This document shows positions 20,915 to 31,200 of a stretch of DNA of 64,000 nt, piece after piece (position 1 is the stretch's first letter; each line of letters begins with the position of its first letter). The position numbers were made by a program, and so were the translations under genes. Under the pieces are notes generated by a model. The model searched no databases. It saw only the letters and a list, made by a program, of their open reading frames with translations, and had not been told where the DNA came from. This stretch comes from Isochrysis galbana (lineage: Eukaryota > Haptophyta > Isochrysidales > Isochrysidaceae): the NCBI GenBank assembly GCA_018136815.1, contig CM030938.1, forward strand, positions 3,921,448-3,985,447, in the 5' to 3' direction.

Positions 20915-23026
20915 ATGCTGGCGTCGAGGGAGGACAACGCTCTCGTGGAGAGAGACAGGGGCACCGAGCTCGGTGCTCGTGCATGGGGTCGTGGCCCCAT
21001 CGCTAAGCTCCAGGGCACGCAGCTTGAGTGGTCGACGGTGATGGAGGCCGCAGGCAGAGCAAGGGACATCAAGAAGAAGCAGTGCCTCTTTTGTGGCCTG
21101 CACTTCACGGGTGGCCCGAGCCAAATTCGGTGCCACCTTGATGCCTCGCTCACGCCACGCTCGATTCGCGCGTGCCAGCCGTCCGCGGAATGGCAGGATC
21201 GCCATGCGGCAGTGGTGAGCGAGCTGCGGCAACGCATGGGCATTGCATTTGAGGCGAAGGAGGTAGCAGACAAGCAAGAGAAGGACAAGATGGAGCGTAG
21301 GATGGAGACTGCCGCCAAGCACTTTGGCATCGTCGCGCCGGACGAGGTTGCGCAGGCATGGCTCAAGGTCGTCATCCAGCGTGCCCTCCCTCTCGATCTG
21401 TTCGACGATGCAGCCTTCCGGGCGGCCATCATTGCCACCGCAAAATGCGGTAAGCAAATGTACCCAACTGTGGGTAAGGCTGCGCTCCCGGGGCGCTGGA
21501 AGATGACAAATAAAATCTTACCGGCCTTCGATACCAAGCTTGACGGCAGGGTCAGGGGAAAGGTCATGGGGCTGGCGAAGTTGACGGGCATCGTGCTGCA
21601 ATCGGATGGGTGGACGAGCGTTCAGAGCCGCCCCATTGTGAATGCGATTGCCAGTCTCCCCGCAGGCTCATACTTTCTCGAGGCGATCGACACATCCGGC
21701 GAAACGAAGGACGCAACGTTCATCGCAAACTTTATTCTGAAGCACATCAATGCTCTTGGCCCTGAAATGATTGTTGGTGTGTGTATGGATGGGGCGTGCA
21801 CTGCGTCGTTTCCGATGATCCAAGCCAAAGCTCCACATGTATTCACATATATTTGTCCTGCACACACTGTGGACAATTTCATTAAGAATGTTTGTTCTGA
21901 TAAGGCAACCGTTCGTATGAAGGGCGTGGACCGTGAGTTTGATTGGGGAGAAGATGGATTCGCCAAGTGCATCGACAAGGTGTGGGACGTCGTCAAGTTC
22001 GTCATCTACCATCAAAAAGTGCTAGCGAGGTACAGGTCCTTGGCTGATGGAGTGCCGGTAGACAAGCGTCCAAAGGGAGGCACTGAACTTGTACGCTATT
22101 GTGAAACACGATTCGCGTCAAAGCTGCTGATGTTGATTCGTTACCGGAATGTGCTCTCTATCTTGGATCGGCTCTTTATCGACGATGAATTCGAGAGGTG
22201 GATGTCAAAACAGAATCGCGAGACCAAGGAAAAAGGAGCTGAAGCAAAGAGGACAATCAGAAACGAGAACCTTGCCGACACGGTTAAGGTGTGCATTCGC
22301 GTTTTGGAACCAGCACTTGTTTTGCTCAGGATGCTAGATGGTAAGGCTGGTGCTGCGCTCGGTAAGGTGTACGGATACATGTTGCAGCTCGACTACCATT
22401 ACAGCCATCCAATCGAGGGTCTGCATGAAAGAATCCGTCACAAGATACACGCCATCTTCATGGCTAGATGGGAATACTTTCACGTGGATGTTATGACGGC
22501 TGCTTATCGTTTCGAACCCGAGTATTGTCGGCGTGACTTCAGCTCGGATGAGGAGGCGCAGGTGCGCTCGATATTGCGCCAGATGGCGACCACAGAGCAT
22601 CCATACACAGCGCTCATTGCTGAGAAGGAGGACTTTGAGGAGGCACTCCTTTGTGGATCCCACGATTTGACGGATGAATATGCGTTTTCGCAGCAAGCGC
22701 GGTCGATGGCATCATACAAGTGGGCGAAGGTGTACCTTCAGCCTTGGAAGAACCTGTGCTGGGCAGTCGTACGCTTGCTCTCGATGCAATGCTCTGCGTC
22801 TGGGTGTGAGCACGCTTGGTCCATCGAAGGATGGATTCATTCTAAGAAGCGCAACCGCCTTGGGCAGAAGACTGTCGATCGGCTAGTTCGATCTCACACA
22901 AATTTATCGTTGGAGGCTCGTCTTGAGGAGTGGGAGGCTACGGTATTGCCTTGGGAGTTGGAGATGGTTCCGATGAACCGGAGTCGAGCGGCAGTGATAG
23001 TGAGTAGTGAGGGATCAATCAGGTGA
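20915..23026 (+). CDS. hAT transposase (BED finger, DUF659, hAT dimerisation)
   Basis: Cut-and-paste transposase, 703 residues, intronless. A BED-like zinc finger near residues 50-80 (QCLFCGLHFTGG then CHLDASLTP) would bind the ends. The RNase H-like DUF659 core follows: LQSDGWTSVQSRPIVNAI supplies the first catalytic Asp, and VGVCMDGACTASFPMI with CPAHTVDNFIKNVC a second acidic strand. The C-terminal part has a CEHAWSIEGWIHSKKRNRLG segment, matching the hAT C[DE]RxFS-like signature with its Glu in the usual place. The start is the ATG at 20915. There are no frame breaks or premature stops, so it may be functional. It sits within perfect inverted repeats. Confidence 0.92.
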   Translation: MLASREDNALVERDRGTELGARAWGRGPIAKLQGTQLEWSTVMEAAGRARDIKKKQCLFCGLHFTGGPSQIRCHLDASLTPRSIRACQPSAEWQDRHAAVVSELRQRMGIAFEAKEVADKQEKDKMERRMETAAKHFGIVAPDEVAQAWLKVVIQRALPLDLFDDAAFRAAIIATAKCGKQMYPTVGKAALPGRWKMTNKILPAFDTKLDGRVRGKVMGLAKLTGIVLQSDGWTSVQSRPIVNAIASLPAGSYFLEAIDTSGETKDATFIANFILKHINALGPEMIVGVCMDGACTASFPMIQAKAPHVFTYICPAHTVDNFIKNVCSDKATVRMKGVDREFDWGEDGFAKCIDKVWDVVKFVIYHQKVLARYRSLADGVPVDKRPKGGTELVRYCETRFASKLLMLIRYRNVLSILDRLFIDDEFERWMSKQNRETKEKGAEAKRTIRNENLADTVKVCIRVLEPALVLLRMLDGKAGAALGKVYGYMLQLDYHYSHPIEGLHERIRHKIHAIFMARWEYFHVDVMTAAYRFEPEYCRRDFSSDEEAQVRSILRQMATTEHPYTALIAEKEDFEEALLCGSHDLTDEYAFSQQARSMASYKWAKVYLQPWKNLCWAVVRLLSMQCSASGCEHAWSIEGWIHSKKRNRLGQKTVDRLVRSHTNLSLEARLEEWEATVLPWELEMVPMNRSRAAVIVSSEGSIR

Positions 23027-23204
23027 TGAAAATGGGTGTGGGTAGTAGGGGGTGTGGGGTGTGTCAGGGTGAGAGTGAGAGCCTGTCTGCACTCTCTATC
23101 AATCAACTATCGTCATCGATCCCCTGATTCATAGATATCCATCATAGACTTGTATATCGAGATCCGTCTACTCCTATCCCTATCCTGCGCTCAGCGCTCA
23201 ATCA

Positions 23205-23697
23205 ACTACCATAGGAGAGGGAGAGGGAGAGGGAGAGGGAGAGGGAGAGGGAGAGGGAGAGGGAGAGGGAGAGGGAGAGGGAGAGGGAGAGGGAGAGGGA
23301 GAGGGGAGAGGGAGAGGGAGAGGAGAGAGGAGAGAGGAGAGAGGAGAGAGGAGAGAGGAGAGAGGAGAGAGGAGAGAGGAGAGAGGAGAGAGGAGAGAGG
23401 AGAGAGGAGAGAGGAGAGAGGAGAGAGGAGAGAGGAGAGAGGAGAGAGGAGAGAGGAGAGAGGAGAGAGGAGAGAGGAGAGAGGAGAGAGGAGAGAGGAG
23501 AGAGGAGAGAGGAGAGAGGAGAGAGGAGAGAGGAGAGAGGAGAGAGGAGAGAGGAGAGAGGAGAGAGGAGAGAGGAGAGAGGAGAGAGGAGAGAGGAGAG
23601 AGGAGAGAGGAGAGAGGAGAGAGGAGAGAGGAGAGAGGAGAGAGGAGAGAGGAGAGAGGAGAGAGGAGAGAGGAGAGAGGAGAGAGGAGAGAGGAGA
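23205..23697 (+). repeat. Two-part purine minisatellite inside the hAT element
   Basis: A 6-bp array (GGGAGA type, about 23215-23321) passes into a 7-bp array (GAGAGGA, about 23322-23696) of some fifty units. It lies between the transposase stop and the right inverted repeat. The 7-bp period makes it open in all frames, which yields spurious Arg/Glu or Leu/Ser reading frames. Confidence 0.97.
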
Positions 23698-23841
23698 TCG
23701 AGATAGAGTGTGGAGCGAGCGCGCGCGCAATAGAGCTAAGGCTAAGGAGTTTTGTTTTAGTCCGGGCACTCTCATACTCTCATGAGAGCTGATATTAGTA
23801 CTGATATTAGTAATAGCTCCAAAACCTTGAGAGCTGATAAG

Positions 23842-23858
23842 CTGTTACCCCAACCCTG
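23842..23858 (-). repeat. hAT right terminal inverted repeat
   Basis: CTGTTACCCCAACCCTG, the exact inverted complement of 20664-20680. Confidence 0.93.
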
Positions 23859-23866
23859 ACAGGTTC
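23859..23866. repeat. hAT target-site duplication, right copy
   Basis: ACAGGTTC, identical to 20656-20663. Confidence 0.93.
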
Positions 23867-23907
23867 TGCCCCAAATGCTAAGTACCTACTTAGAGATAGT
23901 GCTCCGC

Positions 23908-24712
23908 CTCCCTCGGCGACGGCTCAACGTTCAATGGGCTCGGCGGGTGGGTGATTTCGACGAGGGTTCGGCGCGCGGCCTGCCCGATTGGCGTGACCAT
24001 CCGGGTGGGATATGCGTATATGGTATCTGGTGGGGTCCGCCATCCGGATGGATCGTCGAAAACGGCCACGAAGCGCGCCCGGCGTCGGTTCGAAGTTGGG
24101 CTCTCCGGGCCTCCCTCGGCGACGGCTCAACGTTCAATGGGCTCGGCGGGTGGGTGATTTCGACGAGGGTTCGGCGCGCGGCCTGCCCGATTGGCGTGAC
24201 CATCCGGGTGGGATATGCGTATATGGCATCTGGTGGGGTCCGCCATCCGGATGGATCGTCGAAAACGGCCACGCAGCGCGCCCGGCATCGGTTCGAAGTT
24301 GGTCTCTCCGGGCCTCCCTCGGCGACGGCTCAACGTTCAATGGGCTCGGCGGGTGGGTGATTTCGACGAGGGTTCGGCGCGCGGCCTGCCCGATTGGCGT
24401 GACCATCCGGGTGGGATATGCGTATATGGTATCTGGTGGGGTCCGCCATCCGGATGGATCGTCGAAAACGGCCACGAAGCGCGCCCGGCATCGGTTCGAA
24501 GTTGGTCTCTCCGGGCCTCCCTCGGCGACGGCTCAACGTTCAATGGGCTCGGCGGGTGGGTGATTTCGACGAGGGTTCGGCGCGCGGCCTGCCCGATTGG
24601 CGTGACCATCCGGGTGGGATATGCGTATATGGTATCTGGTGGGGTCCGCCATCCGGATGGATCGTCGAAAACGGCCACGCAGCGCGCCCGGCATCGGTTC
24701 GAAGTTGGGCTT
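23908..24712 (+). repeat. 203-bp tandem array, four copies
   Basis: Units start at 23908, 24111, 24314 and 24517, and the last is slightly short. Copies are nearly identical, differing at scattered bases (for example GGCGTCGG or GGCATCGG). Each holds GGTGGGTGATTTCGACGAGG and a GCCATCCGGATGGATCGTCG segment containing the palindrome CATCCGGATG. A diverged single relative lies at 54685-54960, followed by the same downstream sequence, so the array is part of a dispersed element. Overlapping frames on both strands are a by-product. Confidence 0.95.
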
Positions 24713-25020
24713 TTTGAGCTTTTGCGATTTTAGATTTTAGCGTCTTTTGTCAGTTTTTGATTACGTTTTGTTATGGGGGCCCAAGGGGGGGGTCCGGGTC
24801 CTAATGGGCCCCGGATATGTGCTAGTTGGGTGTATTGGGAACTTTCTCCCGAAAAAAATCCTTAAATTTCCTCAATTCTGAGATGGTCATTTTTTCACCC
24901 CCTATAACCTATAAAAAACACTGTTTGACCGCCCTAACACGTCATGGCGTACGGTCAAGTGCGCTGAGGGTTGTCGTGATAGTACCGGGCTAGTGGGAGT
25001 AGTGGTACTAACGCTCAGTT
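24713..25020 (+). mobile_element. Dispersed element downstream of the 203-bp array
   Basis: About 24760-24945 (GGGGGCCCAAGG, TATTGGGAACTTTC, AAATTTCCTCAATTC, GTTTGACCGCCCT) matches 54985-55195. The same order, 203-bp unit then this tail, at both loci suggests one transposable family. At 24945-25019 follows a different repeat with a TAGTACC/GGTACTA stem, also found at 38976-39050. No coding capacity is visible. Confidence 0.7.
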
Positions 25021-25739
25021 GTTTGATTGTCATTGCTTACCTTACTTGAGTGATATCGTGATATCCATCAAGTATATGAATATCCATATGTGTTGCCTCT
25101 GTGCACGTAGGCGACTATTTCGGTCGCGCTGGTTTTACCTTACTTGGGTGATATCCCCCAAGTACTCTATGAATACTCATATATGTGTGTTCTCGGGTGG
25201 GTCATCTCCCCAGTCGTCATCTCACACAGTCTCTTTTCTGTTCCCTTTGGTTCTTCTGCGCTGCTGCTCTCTCTCATCTCCCTCCCTCTTTCTCCCCCCC
25301 CCCCCCCCCCCCCCCCCCCTTACTCTCTCTCCTTCCCTACTCTGTCTCTCTCTCCCCCCCCCCCCTTCCCCCCCTCTCTCTTTCTCCCTCTCTCCCTCTA
25401 TCTCTCTTACCCCGCGCCCCGCCCCTCTCTGTGTCTCCTTTCCTTCGCGCTCCCCCCCTCTCTCTCTCTCCCTCTCTCTCTCTCTCTCCCCCCCCTCTCT
25501 CCCCCTTCCTCTCTCTCTCTCTCTCTCTCTCCCTCTCTCTCCCTTTCCCTCTCCCTCCCTATCTCTCTCTCCCCCCCCCCCTCTCCCCCGCCCCTCTCTC
25601 TCCTTTCCTTCCCGCTCGGCGCTCTCTTCTCTCTCGCCTCTTGCCGCCGCGCGAAGTGATCCCCCACCGCCCGCTCCCCTCCGCCTCGCCCCCACCCCAC
25701 CCCTTCCTTCTCCCCCCCCTTCACTCCTCCTCCTCCCCG
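25021..25739 (+). promoter_or_regulatory. Upstream region and CT-rich leader of the CmcI-like gene
   Basis: Positions 25025-25200 hold AT-richer DNA with GATATC motifs and a 50-bp piece shared with 19262-19315. From about 25250 to 25610 there are long C and CT runs on the coding strand, running to near the ATG at 25740. This is the same leader type as in front of most other genes here. Confidence 0.55.
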
Positions 25740-26780
25740 ATGCTCAGCGCACGGCACCACGTCCGGCAGCCACACTTGCACACTCTTTCCCTACCGCCGC
25801 GCCTCGTCTACCCCGATTCGGACGGCTCTGCAGAGGCGCTCGCCTGGCGGAACTCGTCTCTCGTGCTCTGGGCGAGAGATCACTGGGAAAGGGAGGTGGC
25901 TGGCGAGTATGCAGCGGCGTACCAGCACAGGAATAAGGTGCGATGGAAGGATCCTCTCAATCCCGACTCAGCCCTCATCTCTGTCGCAGACATCGCCAGA
26001 CTCTTCGAGCTCTCGCTCGGACCAATGGGTCTCCGGCCGTTGGTAAGTGCGGCAGTTGGAGTCGACTGGTTCGGCGTGGACACGCAAATGTCGGTCATCG
26101 ACTCGCAAAGCCTGCACTCAATCATGTGGCGCAAAAAGGTTGACCTTGTCATCGAGATCGGTACCATGTGCGGTGGATCAGCCATCTTCTATGCGAAGAC
26201 AATGATGGATTACAACCCAGCGGCTCGCGTCGTAACCTTTGACGTGCGCAACGAAGGTGACAGGATGAACCTTTGCAAGAGTTTCAGCAGTAAGCGGCAC
26301 GATGCCCCGGGCGGCGAAAGCCTCGCGCTTCCCGGGCTGAAGCACCCCTTTTGGAGGAATCTGACGACAAGTGGCAACATCATTCCTCTGATGGGGCCAG
26401 CGAGCCAACATCTTGCCCGGCTAGATGAGCTGTCTGCATCCTCCAAGACCGTTATGGTCATTGACGATGGTGATCACGTGACGCGTGCTGTCCTTGAAAC
26501 GTGGGAAGTGTTGCACAAGTACACCAGTGTCGGCTCATACTACTTGGTGCAGGACACTCGTTTAGACACTGATTGTGCTTACGCAATTCTCACATCCAGA
26601 GCGCACTGGTGTTCTGGCGAGTGGAAGAATGCCTTCACCGATGGGGAGGGTGGCCCCGGGCTGGCCATTGACAAGTTGGTACAAAGAAAAGAATTTAAGC
26701 AAGGTTGGGTTCAGGACCGAAGCATTGAGGCGTGGGGGGTTACCCAACATCCTGGTGGCTACTTGCTCCGCCGGGCGTGA
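25740..26780 (+). CDS. Cephalosporin-hydroxylase (CmcI)-like SAM-dependent protein
   Basis: A 346-residue single-exon protein of the CmcI/rhamnosyl O-methyltransferase family (Rossmann fold), which act as SAM-dependent O-methyltransferases or associated hydroxylases on small molecules and sugars. The N-terminal half has a WFGVDTQ segment like the WLGxPxQ of the family. Motif I is VDLVIEIGTMCGGSAIFYAK, near residues 133-152. The acidic VMVIDDGDHVTRAVLETW and YYLVQDTRLD strands resemble the family's metal/SAM-site Asp residues. The end, HPGGYLLRR, matches the usual C-terminal PxGYLxR. The family is mainly bacterial, so transfer into this lineage is possible. Substrate unknown. The start is the ATG after the CT-rich leader. 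Confidence 0.85.
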   Translation: MLSARHHVRQPHLHTLSLPPRLVYPDSDGSAEALAWRNSSLVLWARDHWEREVAGEYAAAYQHRNKVRWKDPLNPDSALISVADIARLFELSLGPMGLRPLVSAAVGVDWFGVDTQMSVIDSQSLHSIMWRKKVDLVIEIGTMCGGSAIFYAKTMMDYNPAARVVTFDVRNEGDRMNLCKSFSSKRHDAPGGESLALPGLKHPFWRNLTTSGNIIPLMGPASQHLARLDELSASSKTVMVIDDGDHVTRAVLETWEVLHKYTSVGSYYLVQDTRLDTDCAYAILTSRAHWCSGEWKNAFTDGEGGPGLAIDKLVQRKEFKQGWVQDRSIEAWGVTQHPGGYLLRRA

Positions 26781-28205
26781 TACAAGCGTCGCGTTCATTA
26801 CTACCTTGTGCAATATGACGAACAACACCACAAGAGGAATGTCAATCCCGTGGAGCCATACGGACATCCTGAATGCATTCGAGCTATGGCGCCCAAACGC
26901 ATGAAAAGTGGGTAGGAACGGTGGCATATTGGGACCAGCCCCGTCCCTTCCCTGCTTTCCCCCACATCCCACATGAACGAATTTGCGCCCTCTCCCCCCC
27001 CTGTTCCTACCCACTTCGGTTGATTCTCGGCGCATATACTTCAGACATAAATATGACACCTGTCCGTCGATCCTACTCTTGCAGCTTGCAGTGTATTGCA
27101 TCTGCGCAAACAACTGAGTTTATACTTAGTTCAACGGGGGCGAGGCGCCTCGTGCCCTCCCCCTCAGTCTCCAATCTCCAATTCCCCTTCATGGTCATGG
27201 GGCCTTATCCTTATCGGTCGCTCTCAAACTCTGCGTCCTGACATGAGCTGAGCAATCGACATCCTGACCCAGACCCCCAGTGGGCGCGGATCAGGAGTCG
27301 CATTCCCAGGCCTGCTTGGACCTGCACTCGTACTGAGTACTGACCCCCCCCCCTCCTGGTCACCAGACAGACATATGGCCAGGTAGTAAATACTAGCAAT
27401 ACTTAATACTTTTACAAATTTTTCTGTAAGTTTGGATTGATAATCAGAATGTAGAGGTGAAGGTAGGTGTAGGCAGGAGGTAGGTGGACGTGCGCGATAT
27501 CTATATCTAATGTCAAGATTTTTTTGTGTTCCTTAAGGGTTAAGGGAAATGTGTTGTAACGTATTACGGACGTACTTGCGTACTTGCGGCACCACAAATT
27601 GCTACAAGTGCTGGACGACAAGCTTTTGGGCGGTCAGCTCGAAGAATCACGCAAGTTTGGCCGACAAGTTGGGGCGAATTTCGCTTAAAGCATTTACCTG
27701 GCCCTAGGCAGACAGGGGACTGTGAAGAGGGCACCCACGGGCAAGGCGGCTTGCCTTCATCCGGTACCACGCCCTCCGCCCGGGGGGGTGCACGCCTTTC
27801 ATCCCTAGGGGTGCACGTACGGGGACTCCACACCATTTTTACCATTATAATACAACACACGACGTTCTTCCACTTCCACATTTTATTCAAATGAGTAGCA
27901 CGTGCACCTCGCACCTCGCGCTGCAGGCGACTCGCAATCGCGAGTGTCATCCATCGAGTCGAATCTAGGGACGCATAAGAATTCGGGATCTCCCAGCGGG
28001 TGCGCACCCAAGGCACGAGCAAGTGCAACGATTCGCGTAGGCAAGCCTGGGCAGTCTAGCCCTACATTGGCACGGTCCTCGTATCGCCACCTCGCGCCGA
28101 GGGGACAGACTTTTCTGATGCCACGCCGACAAGCCTTTTGATATGCGACCGGCGCGCCGGCGCATCTTTTGGCTAGCGCGAATCAGCGAACACTTCTTAT
28201 CCTCA
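26781..28205. other. Intergenic region, no gene recognised
   Basis: It lies between the stop of the CmcI-like gene and the stop of the adenylyl cyclase gene on the other strand. A stretch at about 27360-27430 resembles the inverse of 13635-13680 (AGAAAATTTTGTAAAAGTA core). A piece at 27690-27720 (TTTACCTGGCCCTA) also recurs at 13668-13682. Frames here look non-coding. Confidence 0.5.
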
Positions 28206-31200
28206 TCATATTGTGCCCGCGAGCGGCACGTCCACAGAGAGCATGCAAATCGTTCGGTGTAGCTGGCCATGCTCCGCTTCAAGGGCGAGGGCCGAGGCGC
28301 GGCGAAGCCACAGGGCAGCAGTCGGTTCGGTGGCGACGGGTGAGAGGCCAAGGGCGAGACAGAGCATCGCCAGAAACGAGGGCGCGGACATCTCCATTGA
28401 GGAAGTTTCCATGGTGCGTGACAAGAGTAAAGGTACACCTCCAGGCAGATACCCCGCGGGCGGCGCCAAAGCGTCGCCGAGTGAGCGAGAAAGTTTCGTT
28501 GCGACGGGCGACATCTCAACGAAGCAATCGATCGCATCGTGCATTGCTAGAAGCTTGTTGCGCGCGAATGTGGCACCATTGCCGCCGCGTCGTCCCGGCG
28601 TCGATCCGCCAACAAATGGAGCGGCGGCATTTTGTCTCGCGGATAGGCCCGACGAGATCAGAATACATGCAAGTCCGAGCATTCGCTCAGATCCATCCGG
28701 CAGCAGTGTGGCAGCATGGAAGGCAAGAGGCAGGCGTGAGGAGATGGGCATTGACGTCACAATGGCCGCCGCTGCGTCGCCATCGGAGTCCGCCGCTGTC
28801 TCGAGCTGCGCAAAGAAGAGCATCGCAAAGGCGCGTAGCGCATGTTTCACCTCAGCCTCACTTGTCAGAGTGAACCCGCCGCCGCTGAGTACTTCATGCG
28901 GGCGACGCGTAGAACGGGCCTCACCCATTGATAATGCATCGGCTCCCCCACGCGCGGGCGGAGGGCGAGAGGATGGGCCGCCGCCGTCTGTATGCCTTTC
29001 ACAACCGGCAATGACATTGTCGCTCCCATCGCTCTCCGTGTGTCGCCTGCCCTCGGCGAAGCGCGATGAGCGGTGCGCCCCTCTTTCGGCAACCGTCGTC
29101 GTCGTCCGCAAGTCGCCCGAGTTGCGCGACTCTGAGGGGTGGCGACGGAAAAGGCTCAACACTGAGCTAAACTTACGTGGGAGCGACTTGTTGCTGCCCG
29201 ACTTCCGACCAACGTTACAGCCACGCATGAGGCCGTCATCAAACGCGGAACCCAGAGCGATGCACGCCTCTGATCGTTGCCCCAGCGCCAGCAAAGCCTC
29301 TCCACGCAACACCAGCCAATGCGTTGGGGTACCGGCAGGCAGGACCACGCCATGTCCGTGCCGTCGGTGGACGACAGAGGCCAGAGTTGTGACCGAGACA
29401 GCCTCCTCCCATGAAGCACAGCCAAGGGCCTGCTGAGCCGCGTCGGCCGCAAGAAGCATCACCTGGACCGAGCACAGAGTCGCATGAGTGGGTATAGAGT
29501 GTTTGAGGAAGTGCGAAGCGAGTCGAAAGGGCTCATAGGACCTTGTGGGCCCGTGCTCGGCGTGGGGCACGTCGCGAGATCCATAGGTAGTTGCAACGCT
29601 GTGACGGACCGGCGCATCGGGCAAGCTGGGTTGTCGGGTGCTCTTCTCACCTGTTTCCAATTCTCTGCCGCCCGGTAATGCTTCAGCGCAGACAGATGCG
29701 CAGCGGCATGTCCATCGCTCTTAGATGACTCCTCTACGAGAGCTGCGGCAGCTGCCTCGTGCACTCGCTTCCTTTGCTCGTAGGTCATGTTGGCATAGAT
29801 GACGTCCCTCAACATGGCAGAGCGGAAGGAGTACGTCTTCGTCTCAAGAGCAAACTCGAGGATACGCGTCTGCCGCAGGCGTCGAAGCGCCTCGTCAAGG
29901 CGTGAGCCTGTGGGTTGAATATCTAGCGAGGCGTGGACGTCGCGCAGAGCCTTGGAAGTCAGGGCGTCGCCCATCGCGGACGCGGTCTTGAGCACGGCCT
30001 GTTGCTCGTGAGGAAGGTTGTCGACCTAGAAGCCAGAGTAGACGGAGCATTGTTAGGCTACAGGGTTCGCACGCCGACATTGGACAAGCAGGTGCGCGGC
30101 CGCTGCCATGCACACTTCAGCGGGTGCGAGACAGTGGGCATCTCGAGGCTTCGGTGATCGGATCACCTGCGCCGTTAAGAGCCTTTGAAGGGTGTGCGAG
30201 TTGCCCGCGACGGAGCCCTCGGCTGCGAATGCCGACTCAAGCGACGACAAAGATAAGCCCGGTGAGAGCAGCACCGTTTGCACGGCAAGTCCCTGGGTTG
30301 TCGTCGCACTTCCTGTATTCGACGTGATACGCTTTGAGTCAGCGCGAAAGTGTTGGTCCACCATGGAATCCCCAAGCGTATGAGTCGTAGCGGAAGGGTC
30401 TGAGATGGCCACTGGCTTGCCATCAACGATCGTGGCGGGTAAGAGCAGACGTTGGCGCATGAGGAAGCTCATGATCTCATGGCAGTACAATGGATTGCCT
30501 TCGCTCTTGCGCAACAAAAACGAGGCGAGCTCTTCTGGAAGTGTCTCCACGCCGAGCATTTCAAGCGCCATGTAGGCGAGATCCGCTTCCTGACAAGGGG
30601 TAACGGGAAGGGCGACTTGGCGCGAGTTGGGCGAGGTTCCAGTGTGACGGAGGTGTAACCGGCCATACTGCCGACAGACGGGTTAGACAAGACACGGGCG
30701 AGGGTTGGAATCAGGCTGTGAGGTCGGGCAAAGGAAGCGCGAGGCTCACTAGCTGCGAGTATACGCCATGAGTAAGGTCTAGCCTAGCCATTCCATGCCC
30801 ACCCGACGTTGTCGCTTCACCTGTAGTGGCCCGAGTCTCATTCTTTCATGCTCTTCCAGGGTGGTGAGCACGGCCATCTGGCTCGTCTTCAGCCTTGTGC
30901 TCTCTACCGCAGGTAGGAGAAGTGGTCGGCCTTGAAGGAGTGGCGACGCTGAGGCCCCACGCTCACCCATACCAGGAGAAGGCGAACGGATGGTGTTGGT
31001 GACGACTGCAGTAAGCCCACGTGGTTGCATCCGATGCTCCGATGCCTCCGTGGATGAGATCGACGCAGCTAGCATCATCTCGGAGTCGGAGTGCCTGCCA
31101 CGAAACGCGGCGGGCGATATGTTCTGGGAGGCGACCCGCGACGGAGGTGAGGTCGTGCGGTTAGCACGATCAGTCTCTGAGGCGCGCGGAGAGCGAGCAA

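Larger units (their letters stand above)
20664..23858 (+). mobile_element. Complete autonomous-type hAT DNA transposon (3,195 bp)
   Basis: The element begins CAGGGTTGGGGTAACAG and ends with its exact inverted complement, a perfect 17-bp terminal inverted repeat. It is flanked by a perfect 8-bp duplication, ACAGGTTC. Subterminal sequence (AGCTCTCA, AGCTCCAAAA, ATATCAG) is also partly shared between the ends. It carries one intact transposase gene and a purine minisatellite between gene and right end. Identical inverted repeats, perfect duplication and an open transposase suggest recent movement. A diverged relative of the end lies at 42511-42600. Confidence 0.94.

Noticed and set aside
23150..23785. 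Long Arg/Glu- or Leu/Ser-repeat reading frames on both strands
   Set aside because: Produced by the 6/7-bp purine minisatellite, which has no stop in any frame.
24700..24720. Possible tRNA B-box in the 203-bp unit (GGTTCGAAGTTGG)
   Set aside because: Does not match the full GGTTCGANTCC box and no cloverleaf can be drawn.
23924..24733. Staggered overlapping reading frames on both strands
   Set aside because: Same peptides recur every 203 bp in shifting frames, so they are translations of a tandem repeat.
25222..25695. Arg/Glu-rich minus-strand frame
   Set aside because: Complement of the CT-rich leader of the CmcI-like gene.
28213..29436. 407-codon frame antisense to the cyclase tail
   Set aside because: No start context or family features; it is the complement of a supported coding exon.
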